In this document: one piece after another, positions 5,720 through 7,813 of the stretch | How the letters are laid out: each line of letters opens with the position of its first letter | How positions within the stretch are numbered: position 1 is the stretch's first letter | Assembly (NCBI GenBank): GCA_900543875.1 | Contig: UQSV01000067.1 | Location: 1-7,813, forward strand | Direction of reading: 5' to 3' | Origin: an uncultured Coriobacteriaceae bacterium | GTDB taxonomy: Bacteria; Actinomycetota; Coriobacteriia; Coriobacteriales; Atopobiaceae | DNA length: 7,813 nucleotides | The notes under the pieces: generated by a model | Databases searched by the model: none | The model's input: the letters and a program-made list of their open reading frames with translations, nothing else | Told to the model about the DNA's origin: nothing | Program-made: the position numbers and the translations under genes

Positions 5720-5750
5720 CCCGGCCGCGGCCGGGCTATGCCCCGCGGCC
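5720..5750. repeat. GC-only palindrome and overlapping inverted repeat in a divergent promoter region
   Basis: CCCGGCCGCGGCCGGG (5720-5735) is a perfect 16-bp palindrome. Its right part GGCCGCGG (5723-5730) can also pair with CCGCGGCC (5743-5750), with GGGC-TAT-GCCC inside, so two mutually exclusive hairpins are possible. It lies between ferritin and the DUF2207 gene, in or near both promoters. Confidence 0.55.
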
Positions 5751-5797
5751 GTTCAGGTACGATATACGCACATTAGGCCAACAATTGAGGGAGACCC

Positions 5798-7741
5798 ATG
5801 GACAACCACCGCCCAGGCTCTTCTTGGCGCCCGCTCATCGCCGCCCTGGTGGCGATGCTCGTGGCCGCGCTCGCGCTCGTGTGCGCGCCGGCGCCAGCAC
5901 TGGCGCGCGACTACTCGATCGACGCCGTCGACATCGACCTCACCGTGAACACGGACGGCTCGATTCGCATCGTCGAGGAGCGCGAGTTCAACTTCGACGG
6001 CTCGTTCAACGGTGTGTACTGGGACATCGCAACGAGCGCCCCCGCCGAGGCCTCGAGCGACGTGGGCCCATGGATCTCTGACCTGTCGGTCGAGGACCTC
6101 AACCAGAGCTGGGGCGCATTCAGCGAGGCGTACAGCGGCGACCCCGGCACCTACGAGGTCAGCGACTACTACTCGTTCACGCGCGTCAAGATCTACACGC
6201 CCCACGAGGACGAGCGCGCCCGCGTGCGCATCTCCTACACCATGAACAACGTGGTGAACGCCTGGGCAGACACGGGAGAGCTGTACTGGAAGTTTGTCTC
6301 CGACGGCTGGGACGTGCCGTCTGACAACGTGACCTGCCGCGTTCACCTGCCGGTTCCTGCCGGCGTCACGGTATCGGGCGGCGACAACGTGCGCGCCTGG
6401 GGCCACGGCCCTCTCGACGCCTCGCTCTCCTTTGACGGCAACGACGTGGTCTACACCGTGCCGGGCGTGGGCACCGACGAGTACGCCGAGGCCCGCATCG
6501 CCTTCCCGGTGGAGTGGCTCACGGGCATGGTGCCCTCGAGCACCTCGCGGCTCTCGACCATCAGGGCCGAGGAGCAGCAGTGGGCCGACGAGGCCAATGC
6601 CCGCCGTGAGCGCGCCCGCGCCACGATTCTCGTGGGGACGAGCGTGGGCGCTGCCAGCTGCGTGGGCATCGTGGCGCTCGCCGCGCTGCTGACCCTGCGC
6701 TATCGCCGTCGCCACCGCGCCCAGTTCGACGGCGACTACTTCCGCGACGTGCCCTCCGACGACCACCCCGCCGTGCTCGCCGCGCTGTGGGCGGGCGGCA
6801 AGGTGCCCTCCGAGGCCTTCACCGCCACCCTCATGAAGCTCACCGACGACGGCATCATTGGCCTGTCGCTCGTGAAGGACGACAAGGGCCGCGACAAGGA
6901 CTACCAGATCGAGCGCGGCGACCGCAAGGCCAAGAACGACATCGACTCGGCGGCCATGAACCTGTTGTTCAATGTCGTGGCCCCGCGCGGCAAGGACCGC
7001 CGCTGGCGCGACGCCCCGGCCGGCGGCTACAAGACGCTGCGCTTCTCCGACGTCAAGCGCGCCGCCAAGAAGGCGCCCCAGACCTACTCCGAGGCGCTCG
7101 ACGAGTGGCGCGACGAGGTGAGCGGCCGCTGCGAGGTACGCAACTTCTTCGATGAGGACGGCTTCACCGGCCGCGCCCCGCTCTTGGTCTTCTCGATCCT
7201 GCTGGCCTGCGTGGGCGTCGTCGCCTCGGTCTTCTTGCTCGGTGCCGAGGCCTGGGTCAACGGCCTGGTGCTGCTCGTCCTGAACCTGGTGGCGTGCACC
7301 GTGGCCTGCGTCCTCGCCACGCGCCTGCGCCCGATGTCGCGCGAGGCCATCGAGCTGCGAGCCAAGCTCGCCGCGCTGCGCAAGTGGCTCAAGGAGTTCA
7401 CGCTGCTGGGCGAGGCCGTGCCGCGCGACGTGGCCCTATGGGACCGCCTGCTGGTCATGGCTGTGGTCCTGGGCGTCGCCGACCGTGTGATCGAGCAGCT
7501 CAAGGTGGCCGCCCCCGAGATTCTCGCGGACCCGTACTTCTACAGCTACTGCTGGTACGGCAGCTACGGCCGCCTGGGCTCGCCGGCGAGCGTCATCACC
7601 ACGAGCTACGAGAGCGCCCACCACGTGAGCACGGCCGCGATGGCCGCGTCCTCGAGCAGCTCTGGTGGCGGCGGGGGCGGCGGCTTCTCCGGCGGTGGCG
7701 GCGGAGGTGGCGGTGGCGGTGGTGGCGGTGGCGCCTTCTAG
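5798..7741 (+). CDS. DUF2207 domain membrane protein with polyglycine C-terminus (647 aa)
   Basis: ATG at 5798 follows GAGGGAG (5787-5793); stop TAG 7739-7741. Residues 1-36 form a signal peptide (hydrophobic 13-33, APALA before the likely cleavage at R37). Residues 38-240 are the extracellular beta-rich DUF2207 domain, opening with YSIDAVDIDLTVNTDGSIRIVEEREFNFDGSFNGVYWDI. A Glu/Arg-rich stretch (256-274) leads to a first membrane helix (276-300), followed by RYRRRHR. A cytoplasmic region (305-458) precedes two membrane helices (461-482 and 487-508) and the conserved-looking segment KWLKEFTLLGEAVPRDVALWDRLLVMAVVLGVADRVIEQLK (529-569). Residues 618-647 are Ser then a nearly pure glycine tail ending GAF, typical of this family. 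Family knowledge: DUF2207 proteins (YciQ-like) have no established biochemical role; an envelope or stress function is often assumed. Length is usual. Probably monocistronic; no terminator is clear after it. Confidence 0.93.
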   Translation: MDNHRPGSSWRPLIAALVAMLVAALALVCAPAPALARDYSIDAVDIDLTVNTDGSIRIVEEREFNFDGSFNGVYWDIATSAPAEASSDVGPWISDLSVEDLNQSWGAFSEAYSGDPGTYEVSDYYSFTRVKIYTPHEDERARVRISYTMNNVVNAWADTGELYWKFVSDGWDVPSDNVTCRVHLPVPAGVTVSGGDNVRAWGHGPLDASLSFDGNDVVYTVPGVGTDEYAEARIAFPVEWLTGMVPSSTSRLSTIRAEEQQWADEANARRERARATILVGTSVGAASCVGIVALAALLTLRYRRRHRAQFDGDYFRDVPSDDHPAVLAALWAGGKVPSEAFTATLMKLTDDGIIGLSLVKDDKGRDKDYQIERGDRKAKNDIDSAAMNLLFNVVAPRGKDRRWRDAPAGGYKTLRFSDVKRAAKKAPQTYSEALDEWRDEVSGRCEVRNFFDEDGFTGRAPLLVFSILLACVGVVASVFLLGAEAWVNGLVLLVLNLVACTVACVLATRLRPMSREAIELRAKLAALRKWLKEFTLLGEAVPRDVALWDRLLVMAVVLGVADRVIEQLKVAAPEILADPYFYSYCWYGSYGRLGSPASVITTSYESAHHVSTAAMAASSSSSGGGGGGGFSGGGGGGGGGGGGGGAF

Positions 7742-7813
7742 CCACGTGCTCCGTGAGGCGAGCGTTTCTCGTCCCCTGCGTCTCTCGCACATATGAATCG
7801 ACGGCGGCGGACT

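Noticed and set aside
5761..5797. DtxR/IdeR or Fur iron box between ferritin and DUF2207
   Set aside because: TTAGG at 5773-5777 matches the start of an IdeR site but the remaining half does not; GTACGATATAC nearby is only weakly symmetric.
5953..6766. Minus-strand open frames antisense to the DUF2207 gene
   Set aside because: Val/Ala/Arg/His-rich shadows opposite a gene with signal peptide, membrane helices and family motifs on the plus strand.
7742..7813. Possible start of another gene near 7794 (ATG) or terminator after the DUF2207 gene
   Set aside because: No ribosome site before the ATG and too little sequence remains; the small CGAG/CTCG inverted repeat (7758-7771) is too short to call a terminator.

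Overview
The window is a piece of a high-GC (roughly 65% by eye) bacterial chromosome with dense small intergenic regions, strong hairpin-plus-T terminators and codons ending in G or C. Gene content and protein style (ClpB, class A Hsp20, a DUF2207 protein with a polyglycine tail, GluQRS, an FtnA-like ferritin, CCA-encoded tRNAs) suggest an actinobacterium. My best guess is a Coriobacteriia member of the Olsenella/Atopobium/Collinsella type. That placement is inference from protein style; nothing in the window proves it.

Layout. Positions 1-737 are the 3' end of clpB, followed by a 63-codon acidic, proline-rich small gene (776-967) and a strong probably bidirectional terminator (989-1021). 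A convergent gene on the minus strand (1152-1598) encodes a 148-residue protein with a single C-terminal membrane anchor and shares its upstream region with hsp20 (1850-2272), which has a long structured leader. After the hsp20 terminator (2299-2329) comes an unrecognised 137-residue cytoplasmic protein (2433-2846) with its own terminator (2856-2888).

From 3010 to 5673 everything recognisable is on the minus strand. There is tRNA-Arg(ACG) with a good promoter and terminator, a 386-bp gene-free interval, tRNA-Ser(GCT) with its terminator and promoter, a possible short ORF in frame just after gluQRS, then gluQRS itself (3966-4979) and a ferritin gene (5155-5673). Diverging from ferritin across a very GC-rich palindromic spacer is a 647-residue DUF2207 membrane protein (5798-7741).

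Functional themes. ClpB and Hsp20 are partners in protein disaggregation, since small heat-shock proteins hold unfolded clients that ClpB with DnaK later extracts. The two tRNAs and GluQRS belong to translation; GluQRS glutamylates the queuosine of tRNA-Asp. Ferritin stores iron. The remaining genes are membrane or small proteins of unknown role. I see no mobile element, CRISPR array, toxin-antitoxin pair, phage gene or defence system. Most of the window is ordinary core genome. The points worth a second look are the reading frame downstream of gluQRS, the gene-free stretch between the tRNA genes, the structured hsp20 leader, two 16-bp perfect palindromes and three unrecognised small proteins.
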